A DNA stretch of 16,203 nt from Rhodospirillales bacterium (GTDB lineage: Bacteria > Pseudomonadota > Alphaproteobacteria > QKFK01 > SZUA-500), in assembly GCA_003252195.1 (NCBI GenBank), contig QKFK01000027.1, positions 1-16,203 on the forward strand. Reading direction: 5' to 3'. The position numbers and the translations under genes were made by a program. The notes beneath the pieces are model-generated. The model saw only the letters and a list, made by a program, of their open reading frames with translations. It was not told where the DNA came from and did no database searches. Positions 7,644 to 15,298 of the stretch are shown in pieces (the stretch's first letter is position 1; each line of letters opens with the position of its first letter).

Positions 7644-7880
7644 ATGAGTAATACAGAAAAATATATCAGCACTTTTGCTACAACATTTGATGTGGGTGCA
7701 GATACAGTGCCAGCTTTAAAATACCAAGATATTGAAGCTTGGGATTCAGTTGGTCATATGGGCTTAATTGCTGCTTTAGAAGAAGCTTTTAGTATTACAT
7801 TAGATACAGATGATATTATTGATTTTTCATCATTTGAGAAGGGTAAAGAAATTTTGGCAAAATATAATGTGGCATTTTAA
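7644..7880 (+). CDS. Acyl carrier protein
   Basis: A 78-aa acidic acyl carrier protein. The motif AWDSVGHMGLIAALEEAF (32-49) carries the phosphopantetheine attachment serine at Ser35 (DSV instead of the common DSL), and the spacing to the next helix is typical. It would be converted to the holo form by a host phosphopantetheinyl transferase and would hold the acyl group handled by the flanking enzymes. It is distinct from housekeeping AcpP, which has a GADSLD-type motif, and more like the small stand-alone carriers paired with a dedicated AMP ligase (as DltC is with DltA). Start ATG 7644 has GGAG at 7631-7634. Its last 14 bases overlap the start of the ligase gene, so the two are probably translationally coupled. 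Confidence 0.9.
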   Translation: MSNTEKYISTFATTFDVGADTVPALKYQDIEAWDSVGHMGLIAALEEAFSITLDTDDIIDFSSFEKGKEILAKYNVAF

Positions 7881-9273
7881 GAATTTTTCTGACAATACAG
7901 CTATTATAACAGAAGATGGACAAGAATATAGTTATACCGCTTTAGACAAAGCTTGTAACGATTTAGCATCGCAGGTTAATAGGCGGTGCTTGGTTTTTAA
8001 TCTATGTTCGAATACAATCGGCTCATTGGTTGGCTATACGGGGTTTTTAAATGCTCGTATAGTCCCATTGATGCTAGATGATAACATTGATGCTGAATTG
8101 TTAGATAATTTCTTGAATTTATATAAGCCAGATTATTTGTGGTTGCCAAAATCACGTGCGGATAAATTTGCTGGCAAAGTTGTCTATGAAGCTTTTGATT
8201 ATGCTTTGATAGAAAGAGAAGATAAATCAGTTTTCCCTATACATGAAGATTTGGCATTGCTTTTAACTACTTCTGGCTCGACAGGTAGTCCTAAGTTGGT
8301 GCGTCAAAGCTATGCTAATATTAAAGCTAATTTTGACTCTATTGTGGAGTATCTAAAAATAGATGCTACAGAAAGACCAATAACAACATTGCCAATGAAT
8401 TATACTTACGGAATATCTATTATTAATAGTCATTTGGCAGTTGGGGCTTCCATTATCCTTACGACTAAAACGTTGATGCAAAGAGAGTTTTGGGAAGCTT
8501 TTTCTCAATATAAAGCAACTTCGTTTGGTGGTGTCCCCTATACTTATGAAATGCTTAACCGATTACGTTTCTTTAATAGAGATTTGCCGTCGCTTAAAAC
8601 AATGACACAGGCTGGTGGAAAATTATCTCCAGAGCTTCATAAGAAATTTGCTGAATTTGCATCAGAAAATGGCAAGCAATTTATTGTTATGTATGGGCAA
8701 ACAGAGGCAACTGCTCGTATGGCGTATTTGCCAGCTGAGAAATCTATTGAGAAATATGGCTCAATGGGTGTTGCTATCCCTGGTGGTAAATTTTCTTTGA
8801 TTGATGTTGATGGCAATCAAGTAACTGAGCCAGAGATTGTTGGTGAGTTAGTTTATGAAGGTGCTAATGTTACTCTTGGATATGCTGAAAAAGGCGAAGA
8901 TTTAGCCAAAGGTGATGAGCGTTTTGGTAAGCTGATTACGGGTGATATGGCAAAAAAAGACGCAGACGGGTTTTATTATGTAGTTGGGCGTAAAAAACGC
9001 TTCTTAAAAATATTTGGCAACAGAGTTAATTTGGACGAAACCGAGCGTCTGATTAAACATCATTTTGATGGTTTGGATTGTGCTTGTGCTGGCAAAGATG
9101 ATTTAATGTATATCTTCATTACAGATGAAGCTAAGATTAAGGAAGTTAAAACATTCGTTGCTGAAAAGAGTCACATCAATCACTCTGCATTTAATGTGCA
9201 GTATATAGATGCTGTTCCTAAAAATGAGTCTGGTAAAACCGTTTATACAGGTTTAGAGAAGTTTTATGCCTAG
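7867..9273 (+). CDS. AMP-forming acyl/aminoacyl ligase, presumed ACP-loading
   Basis: 468 aa of the ANL (acyl-CoA synthetase/NRPS adenylation) superfamily. It should activate a carboxylic acid with ATP to an acyl-adenylate and pass it to the adjacent ACP. Core motifs: LLTTSGSTGSPK at 132-143 (A3/P-loop), FGGVPYTYE at 220-228, MYGQTE at 275-280 (A5), LITGD at 356-360 (A7), GRKKRFLKIFGNRVN at 374-388 (A8 hinge) and PKNESGKTVY at 451-460 with the A10 lysine Lys457. The substrate is not readable by eye. I place the start at ATG 7867 (MWHFKNF), 14 bases inside the ACP gene; the frame stays open further upstream, but that extension lies within the ACP and looks non-functional (basic/hydrophobic). 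There is no good ribosome site, consistent with coupling to ACP translation. The 3' end overlaps the next gene by 8 bases. Confidence 0.88.
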   Translation: MWHFKNFSDNTAIITEDGQEYSYTALDKACNDLASQVNRRCLVFNLCSNTIGSLVGYTGFLNARIVPLMLDDNIDAELLDNFLNLYKPDYLWLPKSRADKFAGKVVYEAFDYALIEREDKSVFPIHEDLALLLTTSGSTGSPKLVRQSYANIKANFDSIVEYLKIDATERPITTLPMNYTYGISIINSHLAVGASIILTTKTLMQREFWEAFSQYKATSFGGVPYTYEMLNRLRFFNRDLPSLKTMTQAGGKLSPELHKKFAEFASENGKQFIVMYGQTEATARMAYLPAEKSIEKYGSMGVAIPGGKFSLIDVDGNQVTEPEIVGELVYEGANVTLGYAEKGEDLAKGDERFGKLITGDMAKKDADGFYYVVGRKKRFLKIFGNRVNLDETERLIKHHFDGLDCACAGKDDLMYIFITDEAKIKEVKTFVAEKSHINHSAFNVQYIDAVPKNESGKTVYTGLEKFYA

Positions 9274-10348
9274 TTTTGATGAAATATTACAGTTACCTCC
9301 ATTTTCTCTTGCTAAAGAAGAAAAAACAGCGCTATTTACATCATATCTTAAAACTCTAACTAATCATCATTATCAAAATTGCCCTAAATATAAGTCAATG
9401 CTAGATGCGTTAGATTTTGATGTTGATAGCATTAAAACTTACTATGATTTGCCTTTTTTGCCAGTTTCTTTGTTCAAAGAAATGGAATTAAAAAGTATTT
9501 CAGATGAAGAGGTGTTTAAGATTACCACCTCATCTGGTACTTCTGGGCAAGCTGTTTCTAAAATTTATTTAAGTAAAGATGCAGCGGCTAAACAGCAAAA
9601 AACATTGGCTAAAATTGTAACTGACTTTACAGGCTCATCTCGCATGCCAATGCTGATTATTGATAGTCCATCTGTTATAAAAGATAGAGCAATGTTTTCA
9701 GCGCGTGGAGCGGGTATTCTAGGGTTTTCTATATTTGGTTCAGATAGAACCTATGCTTTAAATGATGATATGGAAATAGATTTTGATGCTATTGAGGCAT
9801 TTTTAGAAAAGCATAGTGGTAAGAAAATTTTGTTATTTGGCTTTACATTTATGGTGTGGCAACATTTTTATAAAGAGCTAATAAAGTCAGATAGAAAGAT
9901 TGATTTATCTAATGGTATTTTAATTCATGGTGGTGGCTGGAAGAAGCTGGTTTCTGAAGCTGTGTCTCCAGAAGAATTCCAAAAAAGATTAACAGATGCT
10001 TGTGGCCTTTATGATGTGCATGATTATTATGGCATGGTTGAGCAAACAGGCTGTGTGTATATGCAATGCGAGCATGGGCATTTACATGCTAGCGTGTTTT
10101 CCGATGTTATAATAAGAAATGCTAAAGATTTTTCTGTCGCTAAAATTGGTGAGAAAGGCATAATTCAGGTTGTTTCTGTTTTGCCAGAATCTTACCCTGG
10201 TCATTCTTTGTTAACTGAAGATGAGGGGATGATATTGGGTGAAGATGATTGCCCTTGTGGTAGAAAAGGCAAATATTTCAAAATTTTTGGCAGATTAAAA
10301 AATGCTGAAATAAGAGGTTGTAGTGACACATATGCAGCTAAATTCTGA
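9266..10348 (+). CDS. LuxE-like acyl-protein synthetase
   Basis: 360 aa, matching the LuxE family length (about 370). In bioluminescent bacteria LuxE activates a fatty acid as acyl-AMP, takes it on a C-terminal cysteine and hands it to the LuxC reductase. Visible features: an ATP-binding loop ITTSSGTSGQAVS at 86-98, an AMP-ligase-like core (ILIHGGGWKK, YYGMVEQTG), a CxC pair in DDCPCGRKGKYFKIFGR, and the C-terminal EIRGCSDTYAAKF with Cys352 at the position of the acyl-accepting cysteine of LuxE (Cys364 in Photobacterium). No luciferase genes are present, so the aldehyde would be for biosynthesis. The partner LuxC-like gene overlaps its 3' end by 26 bases. Start ATG 9266 has AGAGAAG about 5 bases upstream. 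Because a separate ligase and ACP are encoded just before, this protein may act mainly as an acyl-transfer relay. Confidence 0.87.
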   Translation: MPSFDEILQLPPFSLAKEEKTALFTSYLKTLTNHHYQNCPKYKSMLDALDFDVDSIKTYYDLPFLPVSLFKEMELKSISDEEVFKITTSSGTSGQAVSKIYLSKDAAAKQQKTLAKIVTDFTGSSRMPMLIIDSPSVIKDRAMFSARGAGILGFSIFGSDRTYALNDDMEIDFDAIEAFLEKHSGKKILLFGFTFMVWQHFYKELIKSDRKIDLSNGILIHGGGWKKLVSEAVSPEEFQKRLTDACGLYDVHDYYGMVEQTGCVYMQCEHGHLHASVFSDVIIRNAKDFSVAKIGEKGIIQVVSVLPESYPGHSLLTEDEGMILGEDDCPCGRKGKYFKIFGRLKNAEIRGCSDTYAAKF

Positions 10349-11522
10349 TAATATTGAATTCGTTATAGGTAGTTCTGAGCAAATTGAGCAAATGCCCAAA
10401 CTTGCTCCTTTAGCATTGTTTTCAGATGATGTTATTACATTCTTTAATTCGTTGTCATCTAGCCTGTTAAAATCTGCTAAAGCTTATTCTGATGTGGCAA
10501 CTTTTGCTTTTTGGTGTCGTAAGGCAGCTTTGATAAAAGAAAAAGAAAAGTATGATGATTTGTCTGAACGCTTAGGTAAGGGAATTGTTTTTCATAGCAC
10601 TCCATCAAATGTAGCCGTGAATTTTGCGTTTAGTTTTGCATCTGCTTTATTGGCTGGTAACGCTAATATTGTTAGGCTTCCAGCAAAGGACTTTGCTCAA
10701 GTAACTCTGATTTGTACCGAAGTAAAACGTTTGTTAGAAGGTGAGTGCAAAAAGCTCGCTCCATATGTTGCAATGGTAAAATATGCTTCGAATAGAGATG
10801 TTTCAGATTGTTTTTCTGGCCTATGCGATGTGCGTATGGTTTGGGGTGGAGATACAACTATTGCCAATATGCGGAAATCACCTTTGAAGGCCAGAGCATC
10901 AGAAATTACCTTTGCTGATAGAACATCAATAGCTGTTATTGATGCTGATGAATATCTAAAAGCCGAGAATAAAGATAAAATTATTCAAGATTTTTATAAT
11001 GATACTTATTTTACAGACCAGAATGCTTGCACATCTCCTCAGCTTGTTGTTTGGTTGGGTGAAAATAAAAAAGATGCAAGCAGAGATTTTTGGGCTAAAT
11101 TACATGCTAAGGCCAAGAGTGAGTATGAAATAGCTCCTGTTCAGGCAGTTGGTAAACTAGCGGCTTTTTATAAGCTTGCAGCTAATTATAAGGTTAAAAA
11201 ACGTGCATCTGATGACAATATTCTAAATGTAGTTAAACTCACATCATTAGACGAGAATGTTTTAGAATATAAATATAATAGCGGGTTCTTTTTTGAGTTT
11301 GATGCAGAAAGACTTGCCGATATGTTGCCAATATGTGATGAGAAGACACAAACATTGAGCTATTATGGGGTTTCAAAAGAAGTCATAAAAGATTTTGTGA
11401 TAAATGATAAACCATCTGGAATTGATAGATTTGTGCCGATTGGTAAAAGCATGGATTTTACTTTAATCTGGGATGGTCATGATTTAATCCGTGAATTGTC
11501 ACGCAAAATTAGCGTTGTTTGA
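10323..11522 (+). CDS. LuxC-like acyl reductase (aldehyde-forming)
   Basis: 399 aa of the LuxC family in the aldehyde dehydrogenase superfamily; bioluminescence LuxC is about 480 aa, and shorter LuxC-like proteins occur in glycan loci. It would reduce an enzyme-bound acyl thioester to an aldehyde with NADPH. Evidence: GIVFHSTPSNVAVNFAFSF (87-105) with ASALLAGNANIVRLP following, the typical LuxC nucleotide-binding region; FTDQNACTSPQL (230-241) with the nucleophile Cys236; and IDRFVPIGKSMDF near the C-terminus, as in LuxC. The start is GTG 10323, preceded by AAGAGG (10312-10317, 5-base spacer); the ATG at 10332 would be 14 bases from that site. It overlaps luxE by 26 bases, which suggests co-translation and a complex. 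Just after its stop the frame meets a stub of a lost gene. Confidence 0.88.
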   Translation: MTHMQLNSDNIEFVIGSSEQIEQMPKLAPLALFSDDVITFFNSLSSSLLKSAKAYSDVATFAFWCRKAALIKEKEKYDDLSERLGKGIVFHSTPSNVAVNFAFSFASALLAGNANIVRLPAKDFAQVTLICTEVKRLLEGECKKLAPYVAMVKYASNRDVSDCFSGLCDVRMVWGGDTTIANMRKSPLKARASEITFADRTSIAVIDADEYLKAENKDKIIQDFYNDTYFTDQNACTSPQLVVWLGENKKDASRDFWAKLHAKAKSEYEIAPVQAVGKLAAFYKLAANYKVKKRASDDNILNVVKLTSLDENVLEYKYNSGFFFEFDAERLADMLPICDEKTQTLSYYGVSKEVIKDFVINDKPSGIDRFVPIGKSMDFTLIWDGHDLIRELSRKISVV

Positions 11523-11540
11523 GTAAGTTGGGCAAAATAA

Positions 11541-11678
11541 AAAATAAACACGAAGAAAATATTAGAGACAGGCATAGCAAATAATGCTAAAGATGTCTAC
11601 TGGGCGGATGATACACACTGGTCGGTGCGCTCTGCAGAAATAGTAGAAAAAAGCATAGTGGGTGTTTTAAGTAATTAG
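11541..11678 (+). pseudogene. C-terminal stub of a lost AlgX/AlgJ-like SGNH protein
   Basis: The 168-base gap between the LuxC-like and GT2 genes encodes, in one open frame from 11541 to the TAG at 11676-11678, a 45-residue tail containing KDVYWADDTHWSVRSAEIV. It aligns without gaps to residues 301-345 of the intact SGNH protein at 14027-15067 (INMKEIAK...NVYWPDDTHWS...), including the catalytic Asp/His motif DDTHW. There is no start codon or ribosome site, and the N-terminal two thirds, including any GDS serine block, are absent, so it is a 3' remnant. Its stop codon overlaps the AGGAG ribosome site of the next gene, as at normal operon junctions here, indicating that the full gene once preceded the GT2 gene directly. 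DNA identity with the intact copy is only moderate, so the two are older paralogues, not a fresh duplication. Confidence 0.75.
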
Positions 11679-11690
11679 GAGAAGAGCATT

Positions 11691-12485
11691 ATGTCTATTG
11701 AAAAACCTAGCGTTACAGCATTAATTGTTGCGCATAATGAAGAAGATAAAATTGCCTCATGTTTAGAGCATTTGGCTAATGCAGATGAAATTGTGGTTGT
11801 TTTGGATAAATGCACAGATTCTACTAAAGACATTACACTTAAATATACAAATAAAATTGTAGAAGGTTCATGGGAAGTAGAAGGTGAACGTCGCAACGCT
11901 GGTTTAGATGCTTGTAATGGCGATTGGATATTAGAAATTGATGCCGATGAGCATGTCCCAGATGCCTTATGGGAAGAAATAAGAGAAACAATTGCTAAAA
12001 CAAAATATGATTATCATTCTATAAAATTCGCCAATTGGATTGGTAAAAAACGCATGTTATACGGTTTTGGGGCGTCTTTTACAAAGGGCTCAACTCCAAG
12101 CTTATTTAGAAAAGGGATGAAGAGATGGGATATGCAAAGAGTGCATCCTTCTTCAATCTGGATTAATAAGAACCAAGGTTATAAGCTAGAGACTAGAGTT
12201 GAACATTATATGGATAGCAGTGTTTCTTCAACTATTAAAAGGCTTAATTCTTATACCGAAGCAAGAGCTAAAGATTTGGTTCTAAGTGGTAAAGTTGGTA
12301 GCCTTGCTAATAATATTAGGCGTTTTTTTACTAGATTTTTTAAGTGTTATGTGAAAAGAAAAGGCTATAGAGAAGCCGAATATGGATTTTTGATAGCTTT
12401 ATGTGCTGGTCTTTATCCAATAGTTTCATATATCAAAGCTAAGGCAATGATGCACGATAGTTCTGTGGTAGAAAATAATAAGTAG
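11691..12485 (+). CDS. GT2 glycosyltransferase, WaaE/KdtX-like
   Basis: 264 aa, the size of WaaE-type LPS-core glucosyltransferases. The GT-A start SVTALIVAHNEEDKIASCLE (7-26) is followed by ADEIVVVLDKCTDSTKDI, the pre-metal block GERRNAGLDACNGDWILEID and the metal-binding DADE at 84-87. Further on are RWDMQRVHPS (145-154) and a C-terminal stretch FFTRFFKCYVKRKGYREAEYG followed by a hydrophobic helix (FLIALCAGLYPIVSYIKAKAM), which in this family lies against the inner membrane. It would transfer one sugar from a nucleotide donor in the cytoplasm. Start ATG 11691 has AGGAGA at 11677-11682. It is followed after 9 bases by the MBOAT gene, so these two and the SGNH gene form one unit. Donor and acceptor unknown. 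Confidence 0.9.
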   Translation: MSIEKPSVTALIVAHNEEDKIASCLEHLANADEIVVVLDKCTDSTKDITLKYTNKIVEGSWEVEGERRNAGLDACNGDWILEIDADEHVPDALWEEIRETIAKTKYDYHSIKFANWIGKKRMLYGFGASFTKGSTPSLFRKGMKRWDMQRVHPSSIWINKNQGYKLETRVEHYMDSSVSSTIKRLNSYTEARAKDLVLSGKVGSLANNIRRFFTRFFKCYVKRKGYREAEYGFLIALCAGLYPIVSYIKAKAMMHDSSVVENNK

Positions 12486-12494
12486 TGTAGTTAG

Positions 12495-14018
12495 ATGTTA
12501 TTTAATTCATTCGTATATATATTTTTATTCTTTCCTGTTGTTGTTGCGGTTTATTTTTTCTTGAATAAAAAAAGGCTGGTTGAAGGAGCTAAGGCTTGGC
12601 TGGTATTAGCGTCGTTGTTTTTTTATTCATATTGGAAATTGGATTATTTGCCAATAATTCTCACTTCTATAGTGTTTAACTATGTTATAGGTGGGGCGAT
12701 ATCTTCTAAGGAAGAAGACAGCAAAAGTATTAGAGTTAGAAAAAAAACACTGCTAGTGCTTGGGTGCGTTTTTAACGTTTCAATATTGGCATATTTTAAA
12801 TATTTTAATTTTTTTATAGAAAATATTGATGCTCTTTTGGGGCTGCATATAAACACTTTATCAATCACTCTTCCGCTGGCTATTAGCTTCTTTACCTTTC
12901 AGCAAATAGCTTATTTAGTTGATTCATACAAGGGGGAGACAAAGGAGTATGATTTTTTAAGCTATTGCTTTTTTGTTACATTTTTTCCTCAGTTAATCGC
13001 AGGGCCAATCGTGCATCATAAAGAGATGATGCCTCAGTTTAACGTGCTTAGAAATAAAGTGCTTAATTATAAAAACATTGGGTTTGGGTTATTTATATTT
13101 ACCATAGGGCTTTTTAAAAAGGTTGGGATAGCAGACACATTGTCTCCTTTCGTGCATCAAGGTTTTGATGTTACAAATGAACATCTAGATTTTTTTGAGG
13201 GATGGTTTGTTGCTCTGTCATACACTTTTCAGCTTTATTTTGATTTTTCTGGTTATTGTGACATGGCAATTGGTTCTGCTTTAATATTTAATATCAAGCT
13301 ACCAATAAACTTTAATGACCCATATTTAGCAACAAGTATTCAAGATTTTTGGAGGCGCTGGCATATTACTCTATCTCGTTGGTTGAGAGATTATTTGTAT
13401 ATACCATTAGGTGGTAATAGGGGAGGAGAAGTAAGAGCCTGTATGAATGTTTTTGTTACGTTCTTAATCGGCGGTTTGTGGCATGGTGCTGGCTGGACTT
13501 TTATCCTCTGGGGTGCTTTGCATGGTCTTGGGCTAGTTGTTTGTCGCTTATGGAAAAAGCTTGGTATAAGCATGAATGTTTACCTAGCAAGGACTATTAC
13601 CTTTTTGTTCGTTGTTTTTGGCTGGGTGTTTTTTAGAGCAAAAGATTTTTCTTCTGCGATTAATGTATTTAAGGCAATGTTTGGTTTTAATGGAATTGTA
13701 TTTAGAGAGCGCTCTGAAAAACATTTGGCTTTCTTAAAACAATTTGGAGCAAAGTTTGGAGATTGGCTCATTAATGTAACTCCAGATGAAAACCATTATT
13801 CACATATGGTCAATACCTTGATTTTAGCTTTTGTTTTGGTGTTTATATCAAATCGCTGGCAAAAAAGAGGCGCTTGGGGAAAATACTTCTTATTGAATGA
13901 AGATAGCTCAAACATAGAAATTTCATGGATTGAGGCCGGTGTTTCAATTGTCCTATTATTTGCCGCCCTTAGTTTTATGATGATAAATTCTTCTGAATTT
14001 TTATATTTTAACTTTTAG
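12495..14018 (+). CDS. MBOAT O-acyltransferase, AlgI-like
   Basis: 507 aa polytopic membrane protein, close to AlgI (about 520 aa) and longer than DltB. Hydrophobic segments are visible at about 5-23, 34-62, 84-104, 124-142, 155-172, 195-215, 236-262, 316-345 and 365-385, with more near the C-terminus. Signature regions: PQLIAGPIVHHKEMMPQF (165-182), FSGYCDMAIGSA, NFNDPYLATSIQDFWRRWHI (272-291), WLRDYLYIPLGGNRGG (296-311) and FLIGGLWHGAGWTFILWG (323-340) with the invariant His330. These are the hallmarks of membrane-bound O-acyltransferases that take an acyl group from a cytoplasmic donor and pass it across the inner membrane, usually to an SGNH partner, which is encoded 8 bases downstream. 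Start ATG 12495 has no strong ribosome site and is probably coupled to the upstream gene. Acetyl-CoA is the usual donor; acyl-ACP from this locus is possible. Confidence 0.93.
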   Translation: MLFNSFVYIFLFFPVVVAVYFFLNKKRLVEGAKAWLVLASLFFYSYWKLDYLPIILTSIVFNYVIGGAISSKEEDSKSIRVRKKTLLVLGCVFNVSILAYFKYFNFFIENIDALLGLHINTLSITLPLAISFFTFQQIAYLVDSYKGETKEYDFLSYCFFVTFFPQLIAGPIVHHKEMMPQFNVLRNKVLNYKNIGFGLFIFTIGLFKKVGIADTLSPFVHQGFDVTNEHLDFFEGWFVALSYTFQLYFDFSGYCDMAIGSALIFNIKLPINFNDPYLATSIQDFWRRWHITLSRWLRDYLYIPLGGNRGGEVRACMNVFVTFLIGGLWHGAGWTFILWGALHGLGLVVCRLWKKLGISMNVYLARTITFLFVVFGWVFFRAKDFSSAINVFKAMFGFNGIVFRERSEKHLAFLKQFGAKFGDWLINVTPDENHYSHMVNTLILAFVLVFISNRWQKRGAWGKYFLLNEDSSNIEISWIEAGVSIVLLFAALSFMMINSSEFLYFNF

Positions 14019-14026
14019 GAAGATAA

Positions 14027-15067
14027 ATGAAAAAACTTACAAGTAAGAATTATGTTAGAATATATGTTGTGGCTCTTTTAGTTTTTCTGGGTTTTCATTC
14101 TTTTATGTATTTTATATACGATCCATATATTGCAAAACCAGTTTTTGGCGACTTGTCTAGAATGAGCGGAGATAAAAAAATTTCTATTTCACGCAATATT
14201 CCTCGCTTAGATAAAGATGCAGTTTTGCTATCATATAAGAAAGATGATGATAATAATTTTCCTATTATTACGATTGGAGATTCATTTACTAGAGGTGAGG
14301 GACAAGGCGGATATTACCAAGATTTTTTAGTTAAATATACGGGCAAAAGAGTCTTGATTATGAACTTCTATGGTTTTGATGATATGGTTTATATAATCAA
14401 CTCATATTTGAAAGATGGCTTGTTTGAAAAATATGGGGTTAAATATGTAATATTAGAAACAATAGAAAGGCAGGCCGTAGAAAGGTTTGTCGATAACTTT
14501 GATCTTGATAAAACTATAGACTTATCACGTAATGTAAGCCGTTACAAAAGATCTAGATCAACGAGTTCGGTGCTAATTTTTGATAAAAAACATTACAATC
14601 TTTTTAAGAAAACTAAGAAGAATAACGCAGTTAATTTTTTTGATCTTGATGAGGAGCTATTCACATCTAAGAAGCCTAGAACACTAGCTGTATTCCATGA
14701 CGATATCGATAAAATGAATAAAACGAGCATAGAAACAGCAAATAAACTTAATGATAATGTAAACAAACTAGCCGATCGGTTGAACGAGCAAGGGGTTAAA
14801 TTATTTTTCTTTGTTTGTGCTGATAAATATGGTGTTTATAAGGACCATGTAGTTGGTGGTGATAATTTGCCAGAAAACAAGCTTTTTGAATATTTAGATA
14901 GCTTTGATAATAAAAGATATATGTATATAAATATGAAAGAAATAGCCAAGGCTGAGGTGGCAAAGGGGACACAAAATGTTTATTGGCCAGATGATACTCA
15001 CTGGTCCAGAGCTACTCAAGAATTAGTTGTTAGAGAGATAGCTAATCAAATAAACTCTGCTGAGTGA
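14027..15067 (+). CDS. SGNH-type O-acyltransferase partner, membrane-anchored
   Basis: 346 aa with an N-terminal membrane anchor (VRIYVVALLVFLGFHSFMYF, 10-29) and a large, presumably periplasmic domain. The serine block is TIGDSFTRGEG (82-92), nucleophile Ser86; a Glu-rich VILETIERQA follows at 141-150; and the C-terminal VYWPDDTHWS (318-327) supplies the Asp/His pair (Asp322 or Asp323, His325). DDTHW is typical of AlgX/AlgJ acetyltransferases, but there it precedes the serine, whereas here it comes last, as in ordinary SGNH hydrolases. Its place 8 bases after the MBOAT gene makes it the likely enzyme that puts the acyl group on the glycan. Start ATG 14027 has AGGAAG at 14016-14021. A truncated paralogue of the C-terminus lies at 11541-11678. 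Function inferred from motif and context. Confidence 0.83.
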   Translation: MKKLTSKNYVRIYVVALLVFLGFHSFMYFIYDPYIAKPVFGDLSRMSGDKKISISRNIPRLDKDAVLLSYKKDDDNNFPIITIGDSFTRGEGQGGYYQDFLVKYTGKRVLIMNFYGFDDMVYIINSYLKDGLFEKYGVKYVILETIERQAVERFVDNFDLDKTIDLSRNVSRYKRSRSTSSVLIFDKKHYNLFKKTKKNNAVNFFDLDEELFTSKKPRTLAVFHDDIDKMNKTSIETANKLNDNVNKLADRLNEQGVKLFFFVCADKYGVYKDHVVGGDNLPENKLFEYLDSFDNKRYMYINMKEIAKAEVAKGTQNVYWPDDTHWSRATQELVVREIANQINSAE

Positions 15068-15236
15068 TTATAGAGCAAAGAGTTTGCAAAAAGATTCTTA
15101 ACTATGAGGCTCTATTTAGTTATAGATTTTATGAAAAACAATAGCTTGTTGATTAATCTCGTTAACCTTTTAAGAAAAATCTCATAAAGGGTTTATGCTT
15201 TTCTATAAAATGAGAGCATATTAAAGTAGATATGAT

Positions 15237-15265
15237 TTGTAAGATATATATCTATGTGATATTTC
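15237..15265 (+). promoter_or_regulatory. Weak candidate promoter for the FdtA/aminotransferase fusion
   Basis: The 231-base gap after the SGNH gene contains TTGTAA (15237-15242), a 17-base spacer and TATTTC (15260-15265) preceded by TGA, giving an extended -10 element. This would place the start of transcription about 25 bases before the GTG codon. The rest of the gap holds only weak hairpins and no gene I can support. The size of the gap relative to the tight spacing upstream supports a separate promoter here. Confidence 0.25.
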
Positions 15266-15298
15266 TTGTTTGTTTAAATTTTCTGTTTGAGGCGTATT

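Noticed and set aside
7810..7866. Upstream extension of the AMP ligase by 19 codons within the ACP gene.
   Set aside because: The added residues are basic and hydrophobic, and arise from out-of-frame reading of the ACP C-terminus. ATG 7867 gives a ligase of normal layout.
9266..11522. Bioluminescence (lux) operon suggested by LuxC and LuxE homologues.
   Set aside because: No LuxA, LuxB, LuxD or LuxG is present, and the flanking genes are for glycan synthesis.
15164..15193. Hairpin AACCTTT / AAAGGGTT after the SGNH gene, followed by TATGCTTTTCT, as a terminator.
   Set aside because: The stem is seven pairs with a bulge and a 15-base loop, and the tail is not a clean T run. It is within what AT-rich sequence gives by chance.
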